Assembly: GCF_903469665.1 (NCBI RefSeq) | Contig: NZ_CAGKLC010000003.1 | Location: forward strand, 1 to 64,000 | Source of the DNA: Flavobacterium sp. UGB4466 | GTDB lineage: Bacteria; Bacteroidota; Bacteroidia; Flavobacteriales; Flavobacteriaceae | Length of the DNA: 64,000 nucleotides | Reading direction: 5' to 3' | Shown here: positions 8,901 through 14,712 of the stretch, piece after piece | Position numbering within the stretch: position 1 is the stretch's first letter | Layout: every line of letters begins with the position of its first letter | Notes under the pieces: model-generated | Seen by the model: the letters and a program-made list of their open reading frames with translations, nothing else | What the model was told of the DNA's origin: nothing | Database searches by the model: none | Made by a program: the position numbers and the translations under genes

Positions 8901-9408
8901 TGGAAAGGATGGTAAAGGTAAAAATGGTGATGGTAAAACCGGTCAGGGGAATAAAAATGGAGGTCAAAGTAATGGGCAGGTGAAGGATAATGATGGGGAA
9001 GGAGATGCTGAAGCAATCATGGAAATTTATAAAGAACAAGTAAAATTACGTGAAGCCTTGCAAAAAGAACTTGCTAAAAAAGGATTAGACTCTGAGGGTA
9101 AATCTGTAATCGATCAGATGAAAGCTTCCGAAAAGCAAATTTTGAATAAAGGTTTTAAGAATGAGAACTTGCAACGTATCCTTAATATTCAGCAAGAATT
9201 ACTAAAGTTAAACAACGCAGTTCAGCAACAAGGACAAGATAAGAAGCGTCAATCTGAAACCAATAAGACTGAATTTCCTAATAGAACAAACGCGTTGCCG
9301 AGTTCGTTACTGGAATATTTAAACAGTGTGGAGATATTAAACAGACAATCACTACCTTTGCGCTCGAATTTTAATCAAAAAGTTCAAGAATATTTTAATA
9401 CAAAATGA
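5986..9408 (+). CDS. DUF4175 family membrane protein with long coiled coil
   Basis: The protein has 1140 residues and starts at TTG 5986; an in-frame stop lies 15 bases upstream and no ATG fits. Two membrane helices lie at about 27-49 and 54-76 and a third at about 157-175. A beta-rich region follows to about 500. Then comes a very long Lys/Gln/Glu coiled coil (about 500-790), a helical part, a Gly/Lys/Asp low-complexity linker (about 935-1010) built on GDKPGDKPGDK, and a helical C-terminus. This architecture matches DUF4175 proteins, which are widespread in Bacteroidetes and whose function is unknown. It is probably inner-membrane anchored with a large periplasmic part. The stop overlaps the ybeY start by 4 bases (ATGA), so the two genes are translationally coupled. 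Confidence 0.85.
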   Translation: MKTTSAIYQKLEAFIKKYYTNELIKGGLLFMGFGLLYFLLTLFIEYFLWLKPFGRTVLFWLFIGVEVFLLFRFILFPVFKLFKLQKGIDYNQASAIIGNHFTEVSDKLTNFLQLSASGNTAESSELMLASIEQKANSLQPIPFGNAINFNNNKKYLPLAIVPVLLFAVFYISGNSTIISQSLNRVVHFNATFLPPAPFKFVVLNQNLQTEQNKDFVIKMESVGKIVPENVMIHVGNESYFMESSQPGKFEFKVEKPVENVSFSFEGNTVSSEEYELKVITVPSIANFEMVLNFPSYLKKKAEIIQGTGNAILPEGTLVTWKMKTQSTQEIVWKGENSIFKFNRDQNEFKLAKNISQNTEYQILTSNNKVKNYEKLDYQLSVIKDQHPSIHVAPAPDSLKLDKNYVLGRLGDDYGLSKLQVVYYERNKPNTAKRGTIPVKSGVFDQFVFNFPSNLAVQEGVSYEYYFEVFDNDAPHGFKSTKSSVFSDRVATTDEIHDKELQQQNENINSLEKSLKNQTKQFSEMDKIQKAGKEKENLEFKDQQKVNDFIKRQKQQDELMKQFTEKMNKNLDKFQLDKKDKTAEDLQKRLDNAEKDLEKNQKLMEELKNLNDKLNSEDLFDKMEKFKQISKNQSRNLEQLVELTKRFYVSKKAEQVAEKLNKLADKQEQLSNKDKENTQDKQEDINKDFDKIQEDLKNLKEENKTLKAPLDIPNDASKEKDVKNDLQKASEDLSKKNSSSAKPKQKSAAKKMKSMAEQMDAGMESGEQEQMEEDVAMLRQILDNLLAYSLSQEDVMKQFRTMKLGSSAYTKNIKIQQNLKQQFRYVDDSLFALSLRNPKVAEDVTKEIGNVQYNIDKAIESLSDVQVPKGVSHQQYAVSSANKLADFLSDLLNNMQMSMSKPGSGKPKPGDGQGMQLPDIIQKQKGLGDKMKEGMKSGSKPGDKPGDKPGDKSGEKMGDKPGDGKSGEGKESNGKDGKGKNGDGKTGQGNKNGGQSNGQVKDNDGEGDAEAIMEIYKEQVKLREALQKELAKKGLDSEGKSVIDQMKASEKQILNKGFKNENLQRILNIQQELLKLNNAVQQQGQDKKRQSETNKTEFPNRTNALPSSLLEYLNSVEILNRQSLPLRSNFNQKVQEYFNTK

Positions 9409-9824
9409 TCAATTTTAATTACGAAACCGAATTTACTTTAGACAACGAACAAGCTTTTTCTGACTGGTTAAGTGCTGTTATCGTTTCTGAAAACAAAAAC
9501 GAAGGAGAGATAAATTACATTTTCTGTGATGATGAGTATCTTCATAAGATTAATGTAGAGTATCTAAATCATGATACGTTAACAGATATAATCAGTTTTG
9601 ATTATACAGTTGGTAACGAACTCAACGGAGATATTTTTGTTTCTGTTGAAAGAGTTGAAGACAATGCTAAAGATTTTAATGTTTCTTTTACTGAAGAATT
9701 GAAGAGAGTTTTAGCACACGGCATATTACATTACTGTGGATATAAAGATAAAAGTGATGCTGAAGCTGAATTAATGCGATCTAAAGAAGATGAAAAGATT
9801 GCGATGTTTCACGTGGAACAGTAG
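9405..9824 (+). CDS. ybeY: Endoribonuclease YbeY
   Basis: YbeY (139 residues here) is a single-strand-specific metallo-endoribonuclease required for 16S rRNA 3'-end maturation and ribosome quality control. The family fold is evident from LTDIISFDY, NGDIFVSVERVEDNA and the zinc motif region LAHGILHYCGYKDK. His105 and His109 supply the first two ligands of HxxxHxxxxxH, while the third position is Asp115 instead of His. The GYKD form occurs in other Bacteroidetes YbeY proteins as I recall them, so I read it as a lineage variant and not a defect. The last residues (MFHVEQ) are encoded by a parS-like palindrome (9805-9820). The start overlaps the DUF4175 stop. Confidence 0.93.
   Translation: MINFNYETEFTLDNEQAFSDWLSAVIVSENKNEGEINYIFCDDEYLHKINVEYLNHDTLTDIISFDYTVGNELNGDIFVSVERVEDNAKDFNVSFTEELKRVLAHGILHYCGYKDKSDAEAELMRSKEDEKIAMFHVEQ
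9805..9820. promoter_or_regulatory. parS: parS-like site 1 (inside the 3' end of ybeY)
   Basis: TGTTTCACGTGGAACA fits the ParB-binding consensus TGTTNCACGTGNAACA at every fixed position. It overlaps the ybeY coding sequence and supplies its last codons. Confidence 0.85.
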
Positions 9825-9855
9825 ATAAATTACCTTTTTTTAATTCAGTTTTACA

Positions 9856-9871
9856 TGTTCCACGTGAAACA
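9856..9871. promoter_or_regulatory. parS: parS-like site 2
   Basis: TGTTCCACGTGAAACA is a full 16-base match to the parS consensus, 35 bases after site 1. Confidence 0.88.
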
Positions 9872-9903
9872 TAATAGAGTAGAAGAGGGTGATTAAATTA
9901 AAG

Positions 9904-9919
9904 TGTTTCACGTGGAACA
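9904..9919. promoter_or_regulatory. parS: parS-like site 3
   Basis: TGTTTCACGTGGAACA is a full match to the parS consensus, in the intergenic region before mnmG. Confidence 0.88.
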
Positions 9920-9959
9920 TGAAAAAAAAAAGTTTTTTTCTGTGTATAAAAGAACCGAA

Positions 9960-9975
9960 TGTTCCACGTGGAACG
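9960..9975. promoter_or_regulatory. parS: parS-like site 4 (one end mismatch)
   Basis: TGTTCCACGTGGAACG matches at 15 of 16 positions; the last base is G where the consensus has A. The core palindrome GTTCCACGTGGAAC is perfect. Confidence 0.78.
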
Positions 9976-10005
9976 ATTGTTTTTTGATAAAGAATGGTTT
10001 TAGAT

Positions 10006-10021
10006 TGTTTCACGTGAAACA
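10006..10021. promoter_or_regulatory. parS: parS-like site 5 (perfect palindrome)
   Basis: TGTTTCACGTGAAACA is a perfect 16-base palindrome, identical to the commonly quoted bacterial parS. Confidence 0.9.
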
Positions 10022-10113
10022 ATATTTTTTGAGAATTATAGGGATTTAGTATGGGGAAAGTTTTTAGAATTGAAGAGAGTTTCTAGTTCAAGTTTCGAAA
10101 CAGAAAGCTTCTA

Positions 10114-10183
10114 ACCTGAAACCTGAAACTTGAAACCTGAAACTTGAAACTTGAAACCTGAAACTTGAAACTTGAAACCTGAA
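10114..10183. repeat. Heptamer tandem repeat, ten copies of ACYTGAA
   Basis: Ten contiguous 7-base units run from 10114 to 10183, mixing ACCTGAA and ACTTGAA. They lie between parS sites 5 and 6, upstream of mnmG. The reverse complement of the same unit recurs downstream of mnmG (from about 12195). Confidence 0.9.
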
Positions 10184-10195
10184 AAAGAAAAACCA

Positions 10196-10211
10196 CGTTC
10201 CACGTGGAACA
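10196..10211. promoter_or_regulatory. parS: parS-like site 6 (one end mismatch)
   Basis: CGTTCCACGTGGAACA differs from the consensus only at the first base. It is the last site before mnmG. Confidence 0.78.
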
Positions 10212-10273
10212 AAAGAAAAGAAAATTAATTCTGAGAACCGCCTTAAACGGTTTGAAGAGAATAATAAAACAAA

Positions 10274-12145
10274 ATGTTTTTAGAAGAATACGATGTTATT
10301 GTAGTTGGTGCTGGTCATGCAGGATCTGAGGCCGCGGCAGCGGCAGCAAATCTGGGATCCAAAACTTTATTGGTTACAATGAGTTTGCAGAACATCGCAC
10401 AGATGTCTTGTAATCCTGCGATGGGAGGAATTGCAAAAGGACAGATCGTGCGAGAGATTGATGCGTTGGGTGGATACTCAGGAATTGTTTCTGACCGAAC
10501 GGCCATTCAATTTAAGATGTTGAATAAATCGAAAGGACCGGCAATGTGGTCGCCAAGAGTTCAAAGTGATCGAATGCGTTTTGCTGAAGAATGGAGAATG
10601 ATGTTGGAGGGAACTCCAAATTTGGATTTCTACCAAGAGATGGTCAAAGGTTTGATTATTGAGGATGGGAAGATAAAAGGAATCAAAACTTCGTTGGGAG
10701 TTGAGATTCGTTCTAAGTCTGTTGTTTTGACAAACGGAACTTTTTTGAATGGTTTAATTCATATTGGAGAAAAACAGTTTGGAGGAGGACGAGCAGGAGA
10801 AAGTGCTGCAACAGGAATTACTGAGGATTTAGTTCGTGCCGGTTTCGAAGCTGGAAGAATGAAAACGGGAACGCCACCACGAGTGGATGGACGTTCTTTG
10901 GATTATTCTAATATGAACGAAGAGAAAGGTGATGCAAAGCCGGATAAGTTTTCTTATTCTGATTTGACTTCACCGTTAACACATCAGCGTTCTTGTTACA
11001 TGACGTATACGTCATTGGATGTTCACGATATTTTGAGAGATGGTTTTGATCGTTCGCCAATGTTTAACGGAAGAATCAAAAGTCTTGGTCCAAGATACTG
11101 TCCTTCGATAGAAGATAAAATTAATCGTTTCGCCGATAAAGAGCGTCATCAATTATTTGTGGAACCGGAAGGGTGGAATACTTGCGAAGTGTATGTGAAT
11201 GGATTTTCAACTTCACTTCCGGAAGATATTCAGTTTAAAGCATTGCGTTCTGTAGCCGGTTTTGAGAATGTGAAATTCTTCCGTCCGGGTTATGCGATCG
11301 AGTATGACTATTTCCCACCGACACAATTGAAACATACCTTGGAAACAAAATTAGTGGAAGGATTGTATTTCGCCGGACAGATCAATGGAACTACCGGATA
11401 TGAAGAAGCCGCTTCTCAAGGTTTGATGGCGGGAATAAATGCACATTTGAAAGTACATGAAAAAGCGCCGTTGATTTTGAAACGTGATGAAGCTTATATC
11501 GGAGTATTGATTGATGATTTGATTACGAAAGGAACAGAAGAACCTTATCGTATGTTTACATCAAGAGCAGAGTATAGAACTTTGTTGCGTCAGGATAATG
11601 CCGATTTTAGATTGACGCCAATGTCGCACGAAATTGGTCTTGCTTCTGAAAAGCGTTTACGCCGAATGGAAAAGAAATTAAGCGAGTCTGAAAAGATGGT
11701 GGCCTTTTTTAGAGAGACCAGTGTTTCTGTTGCAGAAACAAATCCTATTTTAGAAGCTAAAGAAACCGCTCCAATTTCACAGGGAGATAAAATGTTTAAA
11801 GTTTTCTCTCGTCCTCAAATTGATTTAGACGATATGCTTAAGTTTGAAAAAGTGAAAGCGTATGTGGAAGAAAATAATCTGGATCAGGAAATTTTGGAGC
11901 AGGCAGAAATTCAGGTGAAGTATTCCGGTTATATCGAAAAGGAAAGAAATAATGCGGATAAACTAACTCGTTTGGAAGAAGTGAAAATACCGGAGAATTT
12001 CGATTACGATAAAATTAAATCAATGTCGATTGAAGCCAAACAAAAGTTAAGCAAGATTCGTCCTGTAACTATTTCTCAGGCTTCAAGAATAAGCGGAGTT
12101 TCTCCAAGTGATATTTCTGTTTTGTTAATTTACATGGGAAGATAA
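10274..12145 (+). CDS. mnmG: tRNA uridine-5-carboxymethylaminomethyl(34) synthesis enzyme MnmG
   Basis: This 623-residue FAD protein (old name GidA) works with MnmE to add the carboxymethylaminomethyl group to U34 of tRNAs reading split codon boxes. The FAD dinucleotide fold begins DVIVVGAGHAGSEAA (7-21). The conserved Cys-containing stretch SCNPAMGGIAKGQIVREIDALGG, the GGGRAGESAATGIT region and AGQINGTTGYEEAASQGLMAG near residue 370 are all present. The C-terminal helical domain ends with SPSDISVLLIYMGR. Length and motifs are normal. The start is an ATG after an A-rich stretch. The gene sits beside a cluster of parS-like sites, in line with the origin-proximal location of gidA in many bacteria. 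A wobble-paired terminator follows. Confidence 0.97.
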   Translation: MFLEEYDVIVVGAGHAGSEAAAAAANLGSKTLLVTMSLQNIAQMSCNPAMGGIAKGQIVREIDALGGYSGIVSDRTAIQFKMLNKSKGPAMWSPRVQSDRMRFAEEWRMMLEGTPNLDFYQEMVKGLIIEDGKIKGIKTSLGVEIRSKSVVLTNGTFLNGLIHIGEKQFGGGRAGESAATGITEDLVRAGFEAGRMKTGTPPRVDGRSLDYSNMNEEKGDAKPDKFSYSDLTSPLTHQRSCYMTYTSLDVHDILRDGFDRSPMFNGRIKSLGPRYCPSIEDKINRFADKERHQLFVEPEGWNTCEVYVNGFSTSLPEDIQFKALRSVAGFENVKFFRPGYAIEYDYFPPTQLKHTLETKLVEGLYFAGQINGTTGYEEAASQGLMAGINAHLKVHEKAPLILKRDEAYIGVLIDDLITKGTEEPYRMFTSRAEYRTLLRQDNADFRLTPMSHEIGLASEKRLRRMEKKLSESEKMVAFFRETSVSVAETNPILEAKETAPISQGDKMFKVFSRPQIDLDDMLKFEKVKAYVEENNLDQEILEQAEIQVKYSGYIEKERNNADKLTRLEEVKIPENFDYDKIKSMSIEAKQKLSKIRPVTISQASRISGVSPSDISVLLIYMGR

Positions 12146-12151
12146 AAAAAG

Positions 12152-12180
12152 AGACGTGCCAATAGGTGCGTCTTTATTTG
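12152..12180 (+). terminator. Intrinsic terminator of mnmG
   Basis: AGACGTGCC (12152-12160) pairs with GGTGCGTCT (12165-12173) over 9 bp including two G-U pairs. The loop is AATA and a short T-rich tail follows. Confidence 0.7.
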
Positions 12181-12194
12181 TTTTGATTTTCTTT

Positions 12195-12326
12195 GTTTCA
12201 AGTTTCAAGTTTCAAGTTTTGAGTTTCAAGTTTTGAGTTTCAAGTTTGAGGTTTCAAGTTTGAGGTTTCAAGTTTGAGGTTTCAAGTTTGAGGTTTCAAG
12301 TTTGAGGTTTCAAGTTTTGAGTTTGG
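12195..12326. repeat. Tandem repeat array (TTTCAAG/TTTGAGG units)
   Basis: Heptamers TTTCAAG, TTTTGAG and TTTGAGG alternate across about 130 bases. The core is five perfect copies of the 14-mer TTTCAAGTTTGAGG at 12238-12307. The unit TTTCAAG is the reverse complement of the CTTGAAA unit found upstream of mnmG, so the two arrays form a loose inverted pair around the gene. Confidence 0.9.
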
Positions 12327-12383
12327 GATTTGAATTTTATTACGTTGGATTGTTTTAAGAGAAAGTGATCTGAAATAAATAAA

Positions 12384-12399
12384 TGTTCCACGTGAAACT
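12384..12399. promoter_or_regulatory. parS: parS-like site 7 (downstream of mnmG)
   Basis: TGTTCCACGTGAAACT matches the consensus at 15 of 16 positions, with the last base T instead of A. It lies about 240 bases after mnmG and extends the cluster to both sides of that gene. Confidence 0.72.
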
Positions 12400-12562
12400 A
12401 CTTTGATAAGTCTTGCTAAACTTGAAGAAAATCGTAAAACTATTTAAAAAAAAATCTGTGAGATGCGTAGTAAAGCATTTCAAATTAATTAATACTTGTT
12501 GCATTAGTATTTTTGATGCAACATTTGCGTTGCCAAATTCTATTAAAAACCTATAATTAAAA

Positions 12563-13411
12563 ATGAACGTTTTAAACAAAAAACATTTTCTTTCTGTAAA
12601 AGACCATTCTGTATCTAAAGAAATTTTTGATCTGTATTACGATGAAACTTTAGATATGTTAATTACTTCTCCACAACCCGATTTAGAAAATCTTGGAAGA
12701 TATTACGAAAGCGAAGATTATATTTCTCATACCGACAATAAAAGATCTTTGTTTGAAAAAGCCTATCACTTTGTAAAAAGTATTGCTTTAAAAAATAAAC
12801 TGAATTTGATTAATGGTGAACAATCTCAAAAAGGCAGAATTTTAGATATTGGTGCCGGAACCGGAGATTTTTTATTGACAGCAAAAAATGATGGTTGGGA
12901 AACAGTTGGAGTGGAACCAAGCGAGAGAGCAAAAAATATTGCGATAGAAAAAGGAATTTCTTTTGTAAACGGAATTGATGCTCTTGAAAATAATTCTTTT
13001 GATGTCATTACCATGTGGCACGTTTTAGAACATGTACCAAATTTGGAATTGCAAATTCGGGAATTGAAAAGATTATTAAAACCAACTGGAACTTTAATTG
13101 TGGCGGTTCCAAATTTCAAATCGTTTGATGCAAAATATTACAATGAATTTTGGGCAGCTTATGATGTGCCAATTCACTTTTGGCATTTCTCGAAAAAAGC
13201 TATTCAGTCTCTTTTTGGAAAAGTAGATATGAAATTAGAAAAAGTGCTTCCGATGAGATTCGATTCATTTTACGTTAGTCTTTTATCGGAAAAATACAAA
13301 ACGGGAAAAATGAATTTCGTTAAGGCCTTTTTTATTGGTTTGCGATCAAATTTAAAAGCATCGGGAACAAAAGAGTATTCATCACACATTTATGTCTTAA
13401 AAAACAGCTAA
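12563..13411 (+). CDS. Class I SAM-dependent methyltransferase
   Basis: This 282-residue protein has the SAM-binding Rossmann core at about residues 93-195. Motif I is ILDIGAGTGDFLLTA, the acidic end of strand 2 is in VGVEPSE, the post-core is FDVITMWHVLEHV, and ELKRLLKPTGTLIVAVPN follows. This is the Methyltransf_23 type, often found with polysaccharide, lipid or quinone genes. Before the core there is a segment with YYDETLDMLITSPQP and LGRYYESEDYISH, usual in flavobacterial members of the group. The substrate cannot be told from sequence and no partner gene is adjacent. Its 3' end appears to be part of an old duplication continuing in the intergenic region downstream. Confidence 0.88.
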   Translation: MNVLNKKHFLSVKDHSVSKEIFDLYYDETLDMLITSPQPDLENLGRYYESEDYISHTDNKRSLFEKAYHFVKSIALKNKLNLINGEQSQKGRILDIGAGTGDFLLTAKNDGWETVGVEPSERAKNIAIEKGISFVNGIDALENNSFDVITMWHVLEHVPNLELQIRELKRLLKPTGTLIVAVPNFKSFDAKYYNEFWAAYDVPIHFWHFSKKAIQSLFGKVDMKLEKVLPMRFDSFYVSLLSEKYKTGKMNFVKAFFIGLRSNLKASGTKEYSSHIYVLKNS

Positions 13412-13585
13412 AACGTAAAATAAGCGCATTTAAGGCGTTTTCTAAGGGAATATGAGGGTTTGTGTCGTCTTTTTTAATAAATCGCCTTAAATAAAAGCTA
13501 TGAAAGCCGCTTTTAATAGTGAGATTTTATGGTAAAATGCCAGTCCATAAATAAAATTAATGCAGTAAAAATGGAGCATTTTTTT
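13338..13585. repeat. Imperfect direct duplication, copy A
   Basis: This copy covers the 3' end of the methyltransferase gene and the following roughly 175 bases. It aligns to 13709-13955 with a constant offset of 371 bases. Shared landmarks are GGTTTGCGATCA, CTAAAAC, AATAAGC, TTTAAGG.GTTTTCT, a Gly/Thr-rich stretch, TTTTATGGTAAAA and AGCATTTTTT. The intergenic part carries an inverted pair TTTAAGGCG (13429-13437) and CGCCTTAAA (13483-13491). Confidence 0.65.
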
Positions 13586-13708
13586 AGAAATTTTGGTATT
13601 TCTTTTTAGAAATTCGAGTTTTTAGAAAAGTGCTTCTTTTTTTTGCTAAGTTTTGTTTCGTGAATGTAAAAAATAATAAATATTTTTTTTGACTGGATTA
13701 ATTTTATG

Positions 13709-13955
13709 GGTTTGCGATCAGATGAAGCGCAACGGTAAAAAAAGAACAATTCTTAACGGATTTACGCTTTCAATCACCCTAAAACTTGAAATAAGCTTGT
13801 TTAAGGGGTTTTCTGATGATAGGTGAGTATTTGTGTTGTTGTTTCTGAGAAAACGTCTTAAAAAAAGGCTGTGAAAGTCATTTTTAATAATGATATTTTA
13901 TGGTAAAAATCTCCTCAATAAATAAAACTAATATCATAAAATTATAGCATTTTTT
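13709..13955. repeat. Imperfect direct duplication, copy B
   Basis: This is the second, more decayed copy of 13338-13585. The part corresponding to the methyltransferase C-terminus hits a stop within a few codons, so if it was coding it is now a remnant. With copy A it accounts for most of the roughly 620-base gap between 13412 and 14034, which holds no other gene I can support. Confidence 0.6.
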
Positions 13956-13965
13956 AAACTTTATG

Positions 13966-13994
13966 TTGATGCTATTTATTTTTTTATATTTTTG
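13966..13994 (+). promoter_or_regulatory. Promoter of the OmpH-like lipoprotein gene
   Basis: TTG (13966-13968), an 18-base spacer and TATTTTTG (13987-13994) match the Bacteroidetes -33/-7 consensus exactly. The start codon is 40 bases downstream. Confidence 0.75.
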
Positions 13995-14034
13995 TCTTCA
14001 TTCAATACAATAAAAAAAATAGAGATTTAAAAAA

Positions 14035-14613
14035 ATGAAAAAAGCATTAGTAATTATCGCACTTTCAATTTTCGCTGTTTCATGTAGTGACAAAACTGCG
14101 GAAGTTAAGGAAGTAAAAACAGCTTACGTAGATACTTCAGTTTTAATGAAAGAATACACTGAAGCAAAAGACCTTGAAGCTAAATACAAAGCTCAGGCAG
14201 AAGAAAAAGGAAGACAACTACAAGCTGAGATTACACGTTTTAAACAAGACGCTGCTAATTTTCAAAGTCAGGCACAAGCAAACGGTCAGGCGTGGGCACA
14301 ACAAAGAGGTGCTGAATTGCAAAAAAGAGAACAACAATTGGGTTATGCACAACAAGCTTTGTCTCAACAATTACAACAGGAAAGCGGTGTTGAAATGGAT
14401 TCTTTGGTAAGTGGAGTGAAGAAATTCATCAAAGATTACGGTAAGAAAAACGGTTATTCTTATATCTATGGTACTGGAGATGCTGCTTCAATTTTGTATG
14501 CTGAAGAGAAATTCGATATCACAAAAGATATCGTTAAAGCTTTGAATGACAAATATAAAGCGACTCCAAAAACAGAAGAAAAACCAGCTGTAAAAGAGGA
14601 AGCTAAAAAATAA
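14035..14613 (+). CDS. OmpH/Skp-like lipoprotein
   Basis: This 192-residue protein has a lipoprotein signal (MKKALVIIALSIFAVSCSD, predicted lipid on Cys17). The mature part opens with KTAYVDTSVLMKEYTEAKDLEAKYKAQAEEKGRQLQAE, the usual start of the OmpH/Skp family, then a long Gln/Ala/Lys coiled coil (about 50-125) and the closing beta segment GYSYIYGTGDAASILYAEEKFDITKDIVKALN. Skp proteins are periplasmic trimeric chaperones for unfolded outer-membrane proteins; a lipid anchor is a departure from the soluble E. coli form, though frequent in Bacteroidetes. The C-terminus is an acidic and Lys-rich tail. It has a consensus promoter and a terminator, so it is monocistronic. Confidence 0.88.
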   Translation: MKKALVIIALSIFAVSCSDKTAEVKEVKTAYVDTSVLMKEYTEAKDLEAKYKAQAEEKGRQLQAEITRFKQDAANFQSQAQANGQAWAQQRGAELQKREQQLGYAQQALSQQLQQESGVEMDSLVSGVKKFIKDYGKKNGYSYIYGTGDAASILYAEEKFDITKDIVKALNDKYKATPKTEEKPAVKEEAKK

Positions 14614-14636
14614 TACCAAACTAACTAACTAAATTT

Positions 14637-14669
14637 AAAAACCTAAATCTGTCAAGATTTAGGTTTTTT
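14637..14669 (+). terminator. Intrinsic terminator after the OmpH-like gene
   Basis: AAAAACCTAAATCT (14637-14650) pairs with AGATTTAGGTTTTT with loop GTCA. The T-run continues into the flank. Confidence 0.88.
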
Positions 14670-14712
14670 CTTTTATAAAAATACGATACTTTTAGCTCTC
14701 AATTTACGCCTA

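Noticed and set aside
8601-9039. Antisense Pro/Ser- and His/Phe-rich frames in the DUF4175 gene
   Set aside because: They lie opposite the Gly/Lys/Asp linker repeats and reflect its biased composition.
9840-10022. Minus-strand 60-codon frame with repeated MFHV motifs
   Set aside because: The repeated MFHVKQ/MFHVEH motifs are translations of the parS-like palindromes; the frame has no other protein-like features.
12195-12326. Possible CRISPR array
   Set aside because: Units are 7-14 bases and contiguous with no spacers; no cas genes are present. The same holds for the arrays at 10114 and 17004.
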